Positions 37,394-43,358 of a DNA stretch of 64,000 nt are shown piece by piece. How positions within the stretch are numbered: the first letter of the stretch is position 1; every line of letters starts with the position of its first letter. Origin of the DNA: Cristatella mucedo (taxonomy: Eukaryota > Bryozoa > Phylactolaemata > Cristatellidae); assembly GCA_009760855.2 (NCBI GenBank), contig WPIO01000012.1, positions 5,292,501 to 5,356,500 on the forward strand, read 5' to 3'. The translations under genes and the position numbers were made by a program. The notes below the pieces were generated by a model. The model was not told the DNA's origin and did no database searches. It saw only the letters and a program-made list of their open reading frames with translations.

Positions 37394-37729
37394 TCGAATT
37401 CCAAAGGCTGCAGCTGATCGTTATTGATTTTTTTATCTGCTTCAGCTGTGCGTTTCGGCCACGGAGTATACTTCGCACGATCGGCCTGGTATTCAGCTCA
37501 ACCGACATATTCGGTTCCTGACGCAGATGGTATCAAGCGGATACTTTATAGCTTCGTCCTGGTCGGCGACTTCGAGCAAGGGCACTCGAGTGTTCGTGTT
37601 ACGAACTTTAAACCAGGCAATCCGCTTGTGCGCTTTGATACTACCGTGGACTCCGTCCGTTTCCCTTCAATTTTCGTCGTGTACCACGACGCTCAGGCTT
37701 ATCCTGCATATGTCATTAAGTTCCGATAG
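5166..37729 (+). CDS. PARP14/PARP10-like mono-ADP-ribosyltransferase, whole gene (13 exons, start to stop)
   Basis: Exons A-M join in phase (5166-5175, 8461-8676, 10287-11951, 12283-13225, 13673-13736, 13839-14066, 15195-15410, 15556-15760, 18708-18874, 22855-23263, 27336-27475, 31035-31212, 37446-37729), giving 4725 nt, 1574 residues. Domains: KH-like region in the second half of exon B; macro 1 about 590-765; Ala-rich linker about 810-895; macro 2 about 950-1150; KH-like about 1185-1290; WWE about 1304-1370; PARP catalytic about 1380-1574. Family knowledge: such enzymes transfer single ADP-ribose units from NAD+ and read ADP-ribose through macro domains, often in antiviral or stress signalling. 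The triad appears to be H1457, Y1489, I1556; Ile replaces the Glu of poly-ADP-ribosylating members. Vertebrate PARP14 has three macro domains; I find two. Introns carry many LINE and SINE insertions. Exon boundaries are by eye. Confidence 0.85.
5740..5992 (-). repeat. Unclassified repeat, second copy at 31279-31530
   Basis: About 250 bp is nearly identical to 31279-31530 (shared CTCCACAAAGTCATAAAGAC, CCTAAGCGGCTTTC, CGGTAGCCAACAGACTTCG). In the 31-kb copy the sequence continues into a minus-strand RT C-terminus, so this is probably the 3' part of a second LINE family. The strand is inferred from that copy. Confidence 0.75.
5993..7492. other. Intron sequence without recognised features
   Basis: AT-rich intronic DNA between the proposed first exon and exon A. 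A minus-strand open frame at 7012-7215 has a short stretch ([19 protein letters not shown]) faintly like an RT motif, but it is too weak to call. Confidence 0.4.
7493..7657 (+). repeat. SINE-A (tRNA-derived)
   Basis: Starts GAGCCGTGACGGCACACTAG, has the A-box-like ACTAGGTAAGGCAGTTG and an intact B-box, GTCGTGGGTTCGAATCC. The body ends AGCGGTGATGATAGCAG...ACTCTTCTG and the tail CTTAATCAGCTAG. It matches 24709-24880 (reverse), 35304-35466 and others. It is not a tRNA gene: no cloverleaf continues after the B-box. Confidence 0.85.
7658..8460. other. Intron sequence, nothing recognised
   Basis: AT-rich sequence with overlapping short frames on both strands and no domain, repeat match or good splice pair. 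It ends in the pyrimidine-rich acceptor TGCCTCTCAG of exon A. Confidence 0.4.
8461..8676 (+). CDS. PARP gene, exon A
   Basis: Acceptor CTTCTGCCTCTCAG and donor GCAAG|GTAAGG. It enters and exits in phase 1. It encodes about 72 residues of hydrophilic, Ser/Thr/Pro-rich sequence ([18 protein letters not shown] at the start) without a recognised domain. It joins in phase to exon B. Evidence is splice sites and phase only. Confidence 0.6.
8905..9292 (+). mobile_element. LINE 3' fragment (CR1/L2-like)
   Basis: Contains only the last RT-ORF codons ([19 protein letters not shown]-like), the 3' UTR, the terminal stem-loop (AGAGATTAAGTTCTCT at about 9240) and an (ATT)n tail. It is 5'-truncated and lies in the intron between exons A and B. 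Confidence 0.9.
9335..9700 (-). mobile_element. Decayed LINE 3' fragment, reverse orientation
   Basis: The minus-strand translation keeps [16 protein letters not shown], equivalent to [14 protein letters not shown] in better copies, followed by diverged 3' UTR (GCATGCATAAGCAC block). It is much older than the adjacent plus-strand copy. The remaining 9700-10286 intron shows nothing clear. Confidence 0.65.
10287..11951 (+). CDS. PARP gene, exon B: KH-like region and start of macro domain 1
   Basis: Large exon (555 residues; acceptor GACTTTGTTCCAG, donor GCCG|GTAAGG, phase 1 in and out). It is GC-rich against its introns. The first half is Gly/Ser-rich with no recognised domain. The second half has the alternating pattern of PARP14-type KH-like modules ([56 protein letters not shown]). 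The last 40 residues start macro domain 1 ([25 protein letters not shown]), which continues without a break in exon C. The KH assignment is by pattern and by position in the PARP14 family; the macro assignment is firmer. Confidence 0.85.
12283..13225 (+). CDS. PARP gene, exon C: rest of macro domain 1 and Ala-rich linker
   Basis: Enters in phase 1 after GCTGCTACAG. It starts with macro-fold sequence: [20 protein letters not shown] (the typical T-x-AG-x-LPCK-x-IHAVGP block) and [19 protein letters not shown] (binding loop region), then a strand-helix end ([18 protein letters not shown]). After about residue 810 comes an Ala/Thr/Pro-rich linker. Two donors fit: CA|GTAAAG at 13225 exits in phase 2 and joins exon D directly; CTGCAG|GTAGAG at 13131 exits in phase 1 and would need another exon. 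The first is chosen for phase, though it adds an odd hydrophobic stretch ([16 protein letters not shown]). Confidence 0.75.
12828..13065 (+). repeat. Ala-codon low-complexity tract inside exon C
   Basis: Imperfect triplet array of GCA, GCT, ACT and CCT codons. It codes for an alanine-rich, Thr/Pro-dotted linker between macro domains 1 and 2. It also creates the long opposite-strand Ala/Val and Ser/Cys frames in this interval, which are shadows. Confidence 0.9.
13226..13672. other. Short intron between exons C and D
   Basis: Contains a tempting 19-nt microexon (13252-13270, strong acceptor TTTTTTGTCTAG and donor GGAG|GTAAGC) and an open stretch at about 13442-13603 ([17 protein letters not shown]). 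Neither joins exons C and D in the required phase without a stop, so both are left out of the main model. Confidence 0.45.
13673..13736 (+). CDS. PARP gene, exon D: start of macro domain 2
   Basis: 64 nt, acceptor GTCGTTAG, donor CAGGAG|GTAATC. One base completes the exon C codon, then 21 codons ([17 protein letters not shown]) form the first macro strand before the D-x-T/L motif. It exits in phase 0 and reads straight into exon E. Confidence 0.7.
13839..14066 (+). CDS. PARP gene, exon E: macro domain 2, central part
   Basis: 76 codons in phase 0 (acceptor CCGCTGCAG, donor GATCAG|GTAAGA). It begins [17 protein letters not shown], at the place of the V-D-A-I-V-N-A-A-N strand of macro domains, and later has [20 protein letters not shown], the L-C-K-x-V-I-H-x-x-P equivalent. 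The binding motif is diverged (VTNCN for NAAN), so ADP-ribose binding may be altered. Confidence 0.8.
15195..15410 (+). CDS. PARP gene, exon G: macro domain 2, C-terminal part
   Basis: 72 codons, phase 0 on both sides. It continues exon E perfectly (MHADQ then [17 protein letters not shown]) and has the macro signature [20 protein letters not shown], equivalent to SIAFPAIGTGNxGFP. Acceptor CATGCTTGCAG, donor AAAGAG|GTGAGA. The upstream frame down to 15150 is intronic. Confidence 0.85.
15556..15760 (+). CDS. PARP gene, exon H: end of macro domain 2 and linker
   Basis: Phase 0 in, phase 1 out (acceptor CGCTTTCAG, donor GTCTCAG|GTGAGA). It starts [17 protein letters not shown], which continues the last macro strand and helix, and then becomes a Ser/Ala-rich linker. 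It is placed by phase and by continuity with exon G. Confidence 0.7.
15761..18707. other. Intron, no recognised elements
   Basis: About 2.9 kb of AT-rich sequence. Short frames on both strands show no domain. No third macro domain was found here, although vertebrate PARP14 has three. Confidence 0.5.
18708..18874 (+). CDS. PARP gene, exon I: KH-like segment
   Basis: Phase 1 in, phase 0 out (acceptor TGACTTTTTTTAG, donor ACCAG|GTAGTT). It encodes [19 protein letters not shown] and [16 protein letters not shown], the beta-turn-helix pattern seen after the last macro domain of PARP14-type proteins. It runs directly into exon J. Confidence 0.75.
21575..22180 (+). other. Two overlapping open frames, unrecognised, intronic
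   Basis: Frame 1 (21575-21862) contains the acidic stretch [13 protein letters not shown]. Frame 2 (21820-22179) contains [20 protein letters not shown] and a hydrophobic C-terminus. They overlap in different frames. It could be a decayed inserted gene or an unused exon; no splice pair places it in the PARP frame with confidence. Confidence 0.2.
22205..22322 (-). repeat. SINE-A remnant, reverse orientation
   Basis: Reverse-oriented tail (ATATAGCAGGAGACGACC, TTAACGGCCATC) and B-box region (CTGGAACTCACGACCTGGG), as in better SINE-A copies, but diverged. Confidence 0.6.
22332..22378. repeat. (ATA/AAT)n microsatellite
   Basis: About ten AAT triplets, possibly the leftover A/T-rich tail of a neighbouring retroelement. 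Confidence 0.9.
22495..22651 (+). repeat. SINE-A remnant
   Basis: Decayed copy: B-box-like GACCGTGGGTTCTAGTTC, then the CCGGCTGCAGGCACTTGTGA body and an AGACTCTTCTGTCACTATG tail. Confidence 0.6.
22855..23263 (+). CDS. PARP gene, exon J: KH-like end and WWE domain
   Basis: Phase 0 in, phase 1 out (acceptor GTCGCTGCAG, donor GAGCCAG|GTGAGG). Residues 1-60 finish the KH-like unit ([20 protein letters not shown]). Residues about 66-132 are a WWE domain: WQHKYW, then [32 protein letters not shown] and a final VAVVKRI strand. WWE domains bind iso-ADP-ribose or ADP-ribose ends in this family and sit just before the catalytic domain in PARP14. GC-rich against the introns. Confidence 0.9.
24709..24880 (-). 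repeat. SINE-A, well preserved, reverse orientation
   Basis: The best SINE-A copy. On the minus strand it starts GAGCCGTAATGGCTCAC, has A-box ACTAGGTAAGGCGGTTGC and B-box GTCGCGGGTTCGAATCC, then GGTGGTGATAGCCGTTAAGG and CTCTTCTATCGCTATAC, and ends in GCTGTTAAATCAGC. Head and tail each contain an AGCCGTTAAGGCT-like palindrome. Confidence 0.9.
25254..26731 (-). mobile_element. LINE (CR1/L2-like), 5'-truncated in RT, frame mostly intact
   Basis: Minus-strand open frame 26691-25489 (400 residues) covers the RT from [19 protein letters not shown] through [14 protein letters not shown] and [14 protein letters not shown] to the end [18 protein letters not shown]. The 3' UTR, terminal stem-loop (about 25284-25320) and ATT-like tail follow. 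It is truncated at about 26731 (CCAGTCTGGCTTTAGAGC). Young by its intact frame, and antisense inside the PARP gene intron. Confidence 0.95.
27336..27475 (+). CDS. PARP gene, exon K: start of PARP catalytic domain
   Basis: Phase 1 in, phase 0 out (acceptor TTTGCCTTTCAG, donor GTCGAG|GTAAGT). It encodes [19 protein letters not shown] and then [17 protein letters not shown], the W...V.L.P...EY..V...F..T block that opens the PARP14/10/15 catalytic fold. Confidence 0.9.
27870..28200 (-). mobile_element. Decayed LINE fragment
   Basis: Minus-strand RT remnant recognisable by TGACACTAGGTTTGG (as TAACACTAGGTTTGCC in the 25-kb copy) and by the region equivalent to the YADD flank (GTATAGCTGTGAGTTG). 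Confidence 0.55.
28615..29960 (-). mobile_element. Old LINE copy, reverse orientation
   Basis: Begins with the terminal stem-loop (CTCAGAGAACTCAATCTC at about 28648), continues through 3' UTR, C-terminal RT and RT core, and reaches the segment equivalent to LPCITNIINMSLASGQVP (minus strand, about 29800-29880). Many indels. Confidence 0.8.
31035..31212 (+). CDS. PARP gene, exon L: NAD-binding/catalytic His
   Basis: Phase 0 in, phase 1 out (acceptor GATTGTAG, donor GAATG|GTATGG). It encodes [20 protein letters not shown] and then [18 protein letters not shown] and FDRSHSGMN. These are the RxQNxxLW helix and the LWHGT/A motif with the catalytic His (residue 1457 of the model). Confidence 0.95.
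31279..31720 (-). mobile_element. Fragment of a second LINE family
   Basis: The minus-strand frame 31708-31328 includes [17 protein letters not shown], the typical C-terminal end of CR1/Jockey-like RT ORFs, but with wording different from the main family. The right half of its 3' end (31279-31530) recurs alone at 5740-5992. Confidence 0.75.
31721..32756. other. Intron sequence, nothing recognised
   Basis: AT-rich. The first 180 bases may be more of the second-family LINE. No other feature seen. Confidence 0.4.
32757..33300 (-). mobile_element. Old LINE 3' fragment, reverse orientation
   Basis: Starts with TAGCGCCCTCAGGGAACTC, the reverse of the family stem-loop, followed by decayed 3' UTR and C-terminal RT (AAGTGAATGACAAAACCTTG matches the 25-kb copy at about 25757). 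The following 33300-34230 is AT-rich without clear features. Confidence 0.7.
34235..35262 (-). mobile_element. Very old LINE fragment, reverse orientation
   Basis: The stem-loop region is diverged (GCGCTCTGTAAAATCTC at about 34255). Later blocks such as CCAAGATTGTGCTGGGC near 35200 match the YADD-flanking region of better copies (CCTAGATTGTGCTTGGC). Confidence 0.6.
35304..35466 (+). repeat. SINE-A
   Basis: Starts GGGCTGTGATAGCCCC, has the A-box region GGGGTTAAGGTGCTTG and B-box GGTCTGGGGTTCGAATCC, then GCTATGGTGATAGCTAATAA and the tail GACTCTTATGCCGCTATAC. Confidence 0.8.
35640..35924 (+). mobile_element. Old LINE C-terminal fragment
   Basis: Sequence such as ATCGACTTCCAAGTTTTGTT and GACACGACATCCACTGACC matches the C-terminal RT region, but is more decayed than the younger copy that starts right after it. 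Confidence 0.6.
35925..37068 (+). mobile_element. LINE (CR1/L2-like), 5'-truncated
   Basis: Starts just before YADD (CACTTCTATGCGGATGACAC) and carries RT C-terminal frames 36076-36357 and 36339-36827 (ending [15 protein letters not shown]), offset by a small deletion near 36345. 3' UTR, stem-loop (about 37000-37030) and an ATT tail follow. It lies sense-oriented in the last PARP intron, about 380 bp before the last exon. Confidence 0.92.
37366..37393. repeat. (TA)n microsatellite
   Basis: Short TA repeat upstream of the last PARP exon. Confidence 0.9.
37446..37729 (+). CDS. PARP gene, last exon M: catalytic Tyr/Ile and stop
   Basis: Phase 1 in (acceptor ATCTGCTTCAG), stop TAG at 37727-37729. 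It encodes [20 protein letters not shown] (catalytic Tyr 1489 and the second, stacking Tyr 1496), [14 protein letters not shown], and the end [20 protein letters not shown]. The residue aligned with the catalytic Glu of PARP1 is Ile (first residue of IFVVYHD), as in PARP10. The protein ends seven residues after the AYPAY block, as is usual for PARP14/15-type enzymes. Confidence 0.97.
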
Positions 37730-38999
37730 AGCACGAATAAGCCTGGCGGAGAGCAACGGCCCAAAAAAGCTTTTGGATGCAGACCTAATCTGGATATGAC
37801 TTACGTTCGCACCGCATATTTAAATGAACTTTGTGCCTGCTTTGTCTCAAGCTATTTTTAATATATTGTGTAAGCATTTTTTCTTGTCGACTTCTTGACT
37901 GCTTTGATTGTGAATGTTGCCATTTCTTTAGATCCTCAAATGGGGTCTAAGCAGGCTTGGTGTCTGATACAGCTCTAGCCTTACTGGTGTGTATGCAGGG
38001 TCACACGGGATGGTTTATAATAGGAGACATATTACCCCTTGACCACAGCGTAGCTTGTGAGGGCCATCTTGGGGTTCTGGCAAAGCAACTGCAGACCTAT
38101 TGTGAACAATATAGCACTTCCCAGTCTATTTATCAAGACACGTTTCCTTGTGAAATTGTATCACCAGCATTGTTACTAGAACGAGTCTCGATGTATTAAG
38201 GAAACCCCAATTAACACAACCCTGAATGCTTACTTGTGTGATTCCTTGTCTACGTATTTTTAAAGCATACAACTAAGTGCTTTTTGGTTATGATAGCTAT
38301 GAAGACAAAATGTTGGACCAAGTGCCAGTGGGACCACAGCCGTCGTACTTTGTGCTGGCCGACATAAAACCTGTTTGTCAGAAATGTCTCATACGACTAT
38401 GATGCTGGAAGTTAAGCAGTCATTTGTTATCTAAGAATCAATTCATGTAATGTTATTATTCGACAGCCTACTGGTTTTGCGATTGTCTTGCACAGGTGAC
38501 CTAAGTTGAACTGACAGGCCCTGATCCAGTTGGTGTTCCCTTACAGCTGCTGTCAGACATTCTGCCTCATTTGCTTTTGTGCTGCTGCAGCTTTTACATC
38601 CGGTCCTGCTGCTGAATAACTTGAAGTAGCAATATAGTAACTTCTCATGCATTAACTAAAATTGACTACAAGTAACTCAAAGAACTATGTCACTATTAGT
38701 AGGCTTAGCTAATAACGTGGATTTTAACGAATGAGTTGTTCATAGAGCGTGTTTCCAAGTTATTTGGGAGATGCACTTGAGATTGTGCAGTTTTTCTCAG
38801 GTTAAATGAAATTGATAAATAAATTGAGCTACAGACCCAAAAAGCTGCAGTCAGCCTAGCTACGACTCCTTACATCTCGCGTGCTTCGAGGAAGGGTTTA
38901 AAGAAATGTTGAAATTTTCGGCTGCTCATCCCGAGTATTATTTTGCAACGGTTTAACTGCCCTTGTGCCTTTCCTTTTGCTGAAAGATTAATTAAAATA
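37730..38999. other. 3' UTR and intergenic region downstream of the PARP gene
   Basis: No canonical AATAAA occurs close to the stop. A variant AATATA at about 37858 followed by a T-rich stretch is a possible poly(A) site. An open frame at 37957-38199 has no recognised domain. Confidence 0.35.
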
Positions 39000-39310
39000 T
39001 GAAGGTATTACGGTACATTAGCCGGAAGACCTACCAGGGCCGAGTGGGGCTACCCACGACTTCCGATTCAGGAAAAGGGACGACACGGCTTCCGACTCGG
39101 AAATGGCATACCAGATGCACAGCCTCTACAAAGCCGTCTGATCCGTGCACAGAATCCCAACGTCCGCCAGGCAGGCTTGATTATCTGGCCACCAGCTGCC
39201 CATGGCTCCGACTACGAAGGGCGTCACCAATGCCGTCCGGTAGCCAGCAATCAGGAAATACCAAGCTATGGCTGTGAAGCCGAACACGACGGGAGGTCTG
39301 TCGGTGGGTT
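39000..39310 (+). other. GC-richer stretch with two long open frames, unrecognised
   Basis: One frame starts at 38999 (92 residues). A second, open to a stop near 39315, reads YPRLPIQEKGRHGFRLGNGI and GSDYEGRHQCRPVASNQEIP. Composition differs from the AT-rich surroundings. It may be a decayed insert; I cannot name it. Confidence 0.2.
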
Positions 39311-39499
39311 CTAGTCAAGCTTTCTGGTGTCCCTCAGCTTTCATAGTTTTAATTTTACTTCTGAATGCTTTGTGCAGCTCACTGTCTGACTTTGCAAAAA
39401 GTGCACTGATTGGATGCGGCATGTGTCCGACCCAACCTTGCCATAGGGTATAGAAGATTGTTTTCGTATGTAACAGTTCTCATCTCAACTGGAGACTCC

Positions 39500-40345
39500 A
39501 GATCTGAATAGACACAGGTCATCTGAGGAACCTCTGAAGGATGGGTTACCTCAGGGCTCTGTGAGTGGACCCGTTCTTTTCCCAGTTCTCTCTCTGTCTC
39601 TGTTCTTCTCTCTGTCTCTGTCTCTCCGTCTCTCTCTTTCTCTTTCTTTCTCACTCTCTCTCTCTCTCTCCCTCTTTCTTTCTGTCTCTTTCTTTCTCAC
39701 TCTTTCTCTCTTTCTCTTGCCGATGCAATTTCGAGACACAATCTAGGTTTTCACTTTTATGCAGATGACACTCAGTTGTGTCTTTGCTTTGATACCTCCA
39801 GCCCCTCCACCACACAAACTCCCTTACTGCATGTTATGATGGCATTTGCACATGGATGGCAGCAAACTTTTTTAAATTGAATGATGATTAAACCCAACGT
39901 ACTAATTTTGGGCGAACCAAGTGTAATTAAGAAATAGGAAAGCTTAACGCTCATAATCGGCTCTGCCAGCATATCCCCAGTTGAATCTACACACAATCTA
40001 GGCGTCCTGTTCCATAGTAACCTTTCATTAGACGGCCACACCAGCTACCAGTGAAAGTTCTGAGTAGATGTGCAAGGCTTATACAACATACTTTGGCGTG
40101 CCTGCCGGGAATCAAAACCGTCACGGGCATCTCACTCTGCAAGCAAACACCGAAAGATAAATACTGATGGTAATGGGAAAAATTAACTAACCACGTTTGC
40201 ATTCTGGCTCTAAACATGTCACCTCCAACCACGTTACGCTTGTTGACTTTGAGCTTGCTACCATTAACCATTCGACCGTGCAGCCTTTGCAGCAAATGTA
40301 AAGTGCCTAGAAAACGATTTCAGTTCACTGAGGGCGAAGTACAAA
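39500..40345 (+). mobile_element. LINE copy interrupted by a pyrimidine tract
   Basis: Begins with TGAGGAACCTCTGAAGGATG and GGTTACCTCAGGGCTCTGTG (the PQGSVLGP region). It is then replaced by a CT-rich tract and resumes at TCGAGACACAATCTAGG into the YADD segment (CACTTTTATGCAGATGACAC), ending with a decayed stem-loop at about 40305-40335. Confidence 0.8.
39585..39722. repeat. (CT/TTTC)n low-complexity tract inside a LINE copy
   Basis: Pyrimidine-rich microsatellite that replaces the LINE codons between [11 protein letters not shown] and the YADD region. Confidence 0.9.
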
Positions 40346-40964
40346 TGTGTAATTCTTACGATCTATCGCTAGCTGCAATTTCGAGTAAAATATTAAGTAT
40401 TGCCTAATATTGTACGCGAAAGTACTACCTAGGTACTACCTAACAGGAAGTGCTTATTGTTATCCCCTACCGGGTTCTTATTTTGCCATTGCTTTTGATG
40501 ATGTACTATTGCAGTTTTTTTAAAGGCAAAAATGGATAACAACAGTCGAGAGGCGTTGAAATCTGTAGATAATGTAAGGCTGTTTTCAGAAATACGCCAA
40601 CGCGTAGACAATGGATGCTTTAACCGAAACAGCCGGCGAATACAATTGTAGTAAGAACCATAGAAGCTGTGCACTTACTTGTCTTGCTTCTTTTAGAGTT
40701 TAAAAGTTACTTCCTTGGTCTAAATCGTGCAACGCAAAGAGAATCGTGCAGTGAGTAATCTCCACCAGCTGGTTCGTATGTGGAGTGTCCAGAAACGCAG
40801 TCTCATTTCCTTTTCGTCATAACTGGTTCGGCTTGCATACTCGCATCCCCATTCATGGCTGACAGACAAGTTGGCTAAGCCTGCATGGCTGCAGGCCAGC
40901 ATGACGATGCTCCAGGTGGCGACATTGACAAGGCAACTAATTAAATAATTGCAAGTCCTAGCTG
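40346..40964. other. Unassigned sequence
   Basis: Short frames only; no repeat match or domain seen. Confidence 0.4.
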
Positions 40965-41024
40965 ATTAAACAGCCTCTTTTGTATAACGACAGAAGAGCC
41001 CTTATGGCTATCGCCACCGCTTAC
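40965..41024 (-). repeat. SINE-A tail fragment, reverse orientation
   Basis: CTGATTAAACAGCCTCTTTT, GACAGAAGAGCCCTTATGGC and TATCGCCACCGCTTACAG match the tail end of the 24.7-kb SINE-A. Confidence 0.8.
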
Positions 41025-41206
41025 AGCTCGTGCACAGCGAGGCTCGCCGAGGAGGGATAAGCGTTGCTAGATCTCTAAGACGTTTTCGCTGTTGCTAGCA
41101 AGCGAATGAAGTGACGGAACGCGTGCAGACACCGACGGCAACAAGCCCGGATCCAAAGACAAAGTGTGCAAACGTGCATTACAAGCACACAGCTCTAGAA
41201 AGCGCT

Positions 41207-41290
41207 ATATATTTTAAAAGTGTAAAACGCCTAGAAAGAGATTGAGTTCTCTGAGAACGCTTTATCAAATGTGTTATTATTATTATTATG
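41207..41290 (+). mobile_element. LINE or SINE 3' tail only
   Basis: Only the terminal stem-loop (CGCCTAGAAAGAGATTGAG, TTCTCTGAGAACGC) and an ATT tail remain: an extremely truncated insertion. Confidence 0.8.
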
Positions 41291-41416
41291 AAAATGAATA
41301 TTTAAAAAATGGATAGCTCAACTGAGTTTTCTTAACGTCAATCTTAGCTCTCATGTCTGCCATCGACTGTGAGCAAGTCGATTGCAGACACTCAAAATCC
41401 TCCACCGAGCGACCGT

Positions 41417-41941
41417 TCACGCCTGTGTTAGCCACGGTTTCGCTCTGTAGCCCGTCGGCAGATGGCGCTTTCGTCTCGGGCGATTGCAACTACGGCAAGC
41501 GGAAGTGAAAGCCCCACCCAGTGGCACTTTGTATTCATTCGCCAGCAGGCGGCGCCGAAGTAAAAAGGCAGTTCGCAGCGAGCAGTTGGGCGCGGACAAT
41601 GAGCGGGTGAATATTTCGTTGTGACACAAGTTTGGGAGCTCATGCACAGCGAAGAGCTGCCTGCAGATTCGACGTGAGAAGAAGTAGTAGAGGGGCCACT
41701 CTAAATACTGAGATACAGCTTTCGAGCGCTCAGAGGGTGCCCTGGCGCCTCGCATCGCCTCTCCCCAGCAGCTTTCTCTGCTTAATGCAATCAACCTTAT
41801 CGATCGGCTGCCAAGGAATGTTGATGCAGAGCCGGTCCGGTTTGTGATCTTCGCGGCCATTTTCAGCGTAGAGTGAAGTTGGATTTCCTCTCCGTGGCTG
41901 TATGATAACTGTGGAATATTTTCAATCGGATGTGATCTCAA
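41417..41941 (-). other. Minus-strand open frame, 174 codons, unrecognised
   Basis: CpG- and GC-rich relative to surroundings. An internal Met in the context AAAATGGCCGCG (MAAKITNRTGSASTFLGSRS) would be a natural start. No domain is recognisable, and the last part (NEYKVPLGGAFTSACRSC) has no obvious relatives. It lies directly downstream of a decayed transposase-like gene on the same strand and may be part of that element. Coding status is uncertain. Confidence 0.25.
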
Positions 41942-41946
41942 CTGTT

Positions 41947-42620
41947 ATCTCAAAAAGCCCTTATAGTTTTCTGCCCTAGCATTCCAGAGAACGTTTGTAG
42001 ACACTGGGGGAAAATAATTGTGCGCTTGTTTCGAGCATCATTCAGCAGCGAGCTGTTGAAGCAATTATCTTTGAAGAGCTCTCTAATCTGAGGACCGCAC
42101 AAACTCCCTCGATAGATTTTGCTTTGCTGAGTCGACTGCATTTTTCATTCAGAAATCGGAAAACTGGCGAAGTCCAGTCCATGGCTTTCGCAAAGTTCTT
42201 CAACAAACCTGGTTTGATGTGAAGGTGTGTTAGCCAAATTTCGAAAGCCTCAACCAGAGCAGGTTGCTTGAAATTCTTCTCTCCAACAGCAACGTTTTGT
42301 TTGCGAGTTCATTCTTTCCACAAGTAGTGCGATTCCCTCGCTCAGCTATGCCACTCACAAAATAAACGCATATAGTTTGTATCCTTGCTGCAGTCTCATT
42401 GAAAGGGCAACTGCTTTCAAATCACCATAGAGATGCCAACTGTGCTTGTTATACTCAATGGATGTCAGTAGCTGCGAGATGTTTGAGTAGACTATTCTCG
42501 TATTCTTTTGCTTCGTCATACCACCAGAAAGAGGAGGAACTAAGCGGAAGTAACAGCCATTGATGTGGTTGCTTGGCTCTCTCTACACCATGGGGACTGC
42601 TAAGGAGGATTGGTGGTCTT
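41947..42620 (-). pseudogene. Decayed transposase-like gene (LHIKLGL/GPQIRKL family common in invertebrates)
   Basis: Reading the minus strand across frameshifts and stops gives, in order: SWHLYGDLKAVALSMRLQQG, YKLYAFIL, VGEKNFKQPALVE, THLHIKPGLLKNFAKAMD, VFRFLNEKCSRLSKAKS, and then in another frame CGPQIRELFKDNCFNSSLLN and a weak F-x-G-M-L end. From memory this order fits an uncharacterised transposon-associated protein family found in many insect and cnidarian genomes (Y/W-x-x-x-G-D-L-K, PPLHIKLGL-x-K-x-F-V-K-A, GPQIR-x-L). At least three frame changes and two stops show it is dead. The 3' part of the family is missing. Possible further upstream remnants extend to about 42830. Confidence 0.6.
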
Positions 42621-42829
42621 CTGCCATTTAATCTCTGTAAAAGCTGCGTTGTATATATAGCACAGCATATATGAATGAGCCCAAGGCTTGTTTTGTTTAT
42701 CAACCTTGCATCCGAAGTAAAGATGACGTCTTTTTCAGTCCAATGTGATACTTTTCTTCTGATTGGCAAATGTCTCTTCCCCATTATAGCAGAACTGGTC
42801 CACGTAACGCACTTTCGAGGCATTACTGT

Positions 42830-43239
42830 TCTGTATTGTAACTCAATGGATAAAATAATAACAGTTTCATGTACCAGTAGCTTAAACTGTCTCGCAGTCC
42901 GAAATATTTTGAAATGCTCAACCTTTCGACTGGGCTTTATGACGTCAGCTTACTGCAGCAGCAGCTTAGTAGTAGTGTCGAATTGCATCAGAAAATGATG
43001 CAATCAACTCTAGATGATTTTTGCATGACGGCATTATGCAACGTGAAAAAATATTACATTAGTTCAAGCTTGCTAGGATGTTTCTGCAGTTCTACTGGAT
43101 ACACGGTAAAACGTAGAAAATAAACTATTCAGAATATGCTTAAAACGAGAGCAAATGAAAGGTTTTATGATTACATTCTCGTTCAGCACGCCTAGAAAAT
43201 TTAGCTGTCCCTGTAATCCCCTGCTCCGGCGGTCTTCTA
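42830..43239. other. Unassigned sequence between transposase remnant and LTR fragment
   Basis: Nothing firmly recognised. A plus-strand frame crossing 42914-43123 has no domain. Confidence 0.4.
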
Positions 43240-43298
43240 GCAGCTACGCTCAAGGTCAAGAGGGCAGAGAGAGAGAGAGAGAGAGAGAGAGACAAAGA

Positions 43299-43358
<60 letters not shown>

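Noticed and set aside
39551-39768. Arg/Glu- or Ser/Leu-rich frames
   Set aside because: Translations of a pyrimidine microsatellite.
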